63,795 nucleotides of DNA, from NCBI GenBank assembly GCA_903885605.1, contig CAISJD010000089.1, forward strand, positions 1-63,795, in the 5' to 3' direction. Shown here piece after piece: positions 61,664-63,795 of the stretch. Position numbers and translations under genes: made by a program. This DNA is from an uncultured Chthonomonas sp. (lineage in GTDB: Bacteria > Armatimonadota > Chthonomonadetes > Chthonomonadales > CAJBBX01). How positions within the stretch are numbered: the first letter of the stretch is position 1; every line of letters begins with the position of its first letter. The notes under the pieces were generated by a model that saw nothing but the letters and a program-made list of their open reading frames with translations, ran no database searches and was not told the origin of the DNA.

Positions 61664-61999
61664 ATGGTGGTGCTCATGCTGGAGCGCGTACCCGCAACAC
61701 TGCGAGGCGAGCTCTCGCGCTGGATGATCGAACCGCGCACCGGCGTGTTCGTCGGCCGCGTATCGGCGATGGTCCGTGACAAGATATGGGAGATGGCCGA
61801 GAAGGGCGCGAAGGGCGGGGCGGGCGCACTGGTCTACGCGGCGCCAACCGAGCAGGGCTTCGCCGTGCAGACGTTCGGTGACATGTCTCGGACTTTGGTG
61901 GACATGGAGGGGCTTACACTTGTGCGCGTACCTCACAAGGTGGCCGCCGACGCACGCTCAGAATCGGCTGACGACGCCGATGCGCCAGACGTGGCCTAG
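61664..61999 (+). CDS. cas2: CRISPR adaptation protein Cas2, type I-E, with 20-residue tail
   Basis: The 111-residue product matches Cas2e: MVVLMLERVPATLRGELSRW, then EPRTGVFVGRVSAMVRDKIW and FGDMSRTLVDMEGLTLVRVP. It bridges two Cas1 dimers during spacer integration. E. coli Cas2 is 94 residues and ends soon after the last strand; here about 20 acidic, low-complexity residues (AADARSESADDADAPDVA) follow. GGAGGG precedes the ATG. The first CRISPR repeat starts only 15 nt after the stop. Confidence 0.94.
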   Translation: MVVLMLERVPATLRGELSRWMIEPRTGVFVGRVSAMVRDKIWEMAEKGAKGGAGALVYAAPTEQGFAVQTFGDMSRTLVDMEGLTLVRVPHKVAADARSESADDADAPDVA

Positions 62000-62014
62000 T
62001 AGGCGGATGTATGT

Positions 62015-63795
62015 GTATTCCCCACGCACGTGGGGGTGAACCGTATAAATCCAGCCACAAATGCCACGGATACTAGTATTCCCCACGCACGTGGGGGTGA
62101 ACCGGCGAAGTCAGACGTTGATGCTGCGAACCTGGCGTATTCCCCACGCACGTGGGGGTGAACCGCTAGAGGCTTGGGCTGATGGTGGCCCCCATCCGTA
62201 TTCCCCACGCACGTGGGGGTGAACCGCGGTACTCGCGCTTATCGATCGAGAAGTTGAAGTATTCCCCACGCACGTGGGGGTGAACCGCATCGACGAGAAC
62301 GCCATCGGGGCACGCGGCCCGTATTCCCCACGCACGTGGGGGTGAACCGGCAGCAGGGCCTGCGCTGGGCATCCCGCTGATGTATTCCCCACGCACGTGG
62401 GGGTGAACCGTCGGGGCTGCAGGGCGTCAACGCTGAACTCAGGTATTCCCCACGCACGTGGGGGTGAACCATGTGAGCTGATGTTTCCCCGAGCGCTGTT
62501 TCCGTATTCCCCACGCACGTGGGGGTGAACCGGAGCGCATGGAGTCAGGAGTACCCTCAGTAAAGTATTCCCCACGCACGTGGGGGTGAACCGGTAGTCG
62601 AGTACCGCATCGAGTGGCAGGGCGTGTATTCCCCACGCACGTGGGGGTGAACCGGCCACTATCGGCTCTCGGAGGGATATCCTGCGGTATTCCCCACGCA
62701 CGTGGGGGTGAACCGAACGGCGCCGCGAAGCCGAAGCCCGCCGCGCCGTATTCCCCACGCACGTGGGGGTGAACCGTCTGTCCGCATGGATAGATGGACG
62801 ACGTGGGTGTATTCCCCACGCACGTGGGGGTGAACCGGTTCGTCGCGTCCAGGGTGCCGATCTTGGGTGGTATTCCCCACGCACGTGGGGGTGAACCGAA
62901 GACCTACCTGGACTGGAGTACGGCCAGCATGTATTCCCCACGCACGTGGGGGTGAACCGAACATGCCCACGCCCAACCAGTTCTACGGCGCGTATTCCCC
63001 ACGCACGTGGGGGTGAACCGGCCACGTCGGCGGCCAGAAGGCGCATCATCATGTATTCCCCACGAACGTGGGGGTGAACCGGAGCAGCGGTGGCAGGCTC
63101 GGTTCCTGGAGGCGTATTCCCCACGCACGTGGGGGTGAACCGGGCTATCTCGTCCAACACGGCTACCGAGCTTAGTATTCCCCACGCACGTGGGGGTGAA
63201 CCGTAGATGGCAGTGCTCGCGAGGACATCGGACGAGTATTCCCCACGCACGTGGGGGTGAACCGGCAACGCGTGCCCGTGGTTTCGCCGCTCAGGTGTAT
63301 TCCCCACGCACGTGGGGGTGAACCGTCCAGCCGCAGGCAGGCGACACCTACCAACTAGTATTCCCCACGCACGTGGGGGTGAACCGCAGGCGATCTCCGG
63401 TGTGGCGCGCCCGCACAAGTATTCCCCACGCACGTGGGGGTGAACCGAAAGGTAGCGTACATCCTGCGGAGCAGCATGAGTATTCCCCACGCACGTGGGG
63501 GTGAACCGCCGGCACCCGGATGAGGACGCCCTCCCTCCTCGTATTCCCCACGCACGTGGGGGTGAACCGTCCATTCGGGCGACATCCGCATGGATGCAAG
63601 CGTATTCCCCACGCACGTGGGGGTGAACCGTTGGGCACTGCGATGCGGAGCACGCCGCCCGGGTATTCCCCACGCACGTGGGGGTGAACCGGGACCACTG
63701 AAGGAGTTATTTGAAAAGGTGGCGTATTCCCCACGCACGTGGGGGTGAACCGTGCTGCGAGTGGACGCCGAGTACGTCCTGCCCGTATTCCCCAC
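62015..63795 (+). CRISPR. Type I-E CRISPR array, at least 30 repeats, continues past window
   Basis: The repeat is 29 nt, starting GTATTCCCCACGCACGTGGG and ending GGTGAACCG, with a CCCCAC/GTGGGG hairpin. Repeats begin at 62015, 62076, 62137 and then every 61 nt (one 62-nt step after 62259) up to a truncated 30th at 63785. The 29 visible spacers are 32 nt except one of 33 nt, and none are duplicated. The E. coli-like GTGAACCG handle orientation indicates transcription on the plus strand, away from cas2. Repeat 8 ends in A instead of G; repeat 18 has an internal C-to-A change (CACGAACG). Spacer targets cannot be named from sequence alone. Confidence 0.98.

Noticed and set aside
62111-63673. Long minus-strand open frame with repeated HPHVRGEY and SPPRAWGI peptides
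   Set aside because: It is the translation of CRISPR repeats, whose 61-nt unit shifts frame each time; not a protein.

Overview
The window is high-GC bacterial DNA. It is densely coded, most predicted proteins are exported, and many belong to families that I associate with Armatimonadota, Planctomycetota and related soil or biomass-degrading bacteria: TIGR03790, GxGYxYP, DUF4855, DUF4965, GH172, SBBP propellers and PQQ-type propellers. An Armatimonadota-like or Planctomycetota-like genome is my best guess. No rRNA or tRNA gene was recognised, so the taxonomy is inference only. GTG and TTG starts and 4-nt gene overlaps are frequent.

Layout. 1-13.6 kb: the tip of an Rpn/PD-(D/E)XK-like gene, a HEAT-like protein, a lactonase-type propeller, a phosphodiester-glycosidase-like protein, a minus-strand operon (PQQ lipoprotein, SGNH hydrolase, galU), a DUF47-Pit phosphate transport pair behind a good promoter, a TIGR03790 protein, a tiny basic protein, a complete Rpn-like paralogue with SQGL repeats, and a second PQQ propeller. 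13.8-24.6 kb: an MFS transporter, a 1080-residue SBBP/Ig-like surface protein, a DUF4965 glutaminase-like enzyme, a GH20 hexosaminidase and an orphan HsdR-N-like nuclease. 24.8-32.2 kb: a coupled four-gene minus-strand operon (GH130-like, six-hairpin glycosidase, GxGYxYP protein, uroporphyrinogen-decarboxylase-like protein). 32.4-35.2 kb: a YjbH-like protein coupled to a cysteine-rich lipoprotein. 35.5-42.0 kb: an M28 peptidase, a second six-hairpin glycosidase, GH172 and GH39. 42.0-43.7 kb: the graveyard of a type I restriction-modification locus, threaded with palindromic CACGGAC-type repeats. 43.7-52.2 kb: a transglutaminase, siroheme/corrinoid genes, a GH2 remnant, a methyltransferase, a small membrane protein, a propeller hydrolase and a DUF4855 protein.

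52.2-63.8 kb is a defence region. It holds a dead MmeI-like type IIG fragment, then a complete type I-E CRISPR-Cas operon (cas3, cse1, cse2, cas7, cas5, cas6e, an unrecognised ORF, cas1, cas2), then an array of at least 30 repeats that continues past the window end. Three points stand out here: a truncated second copy of the cse1 5' end sits in front of cas3, an unrecognised 137-residue ORF lies between the interference genes and cas1-cas2, and there is almost no room for a leader (15 nt) between cas2 and the first repeat.

Working together: most of the first 52 kb looks like scavenging of complex glycans and proteins outside the cytoplasm, with phosphate uptake and sugar-nucleotide supply alongside. 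The right end is adaptive immunity set among decayed restriction systems, which suggests that innate defences were lost while CRISPR was retained.
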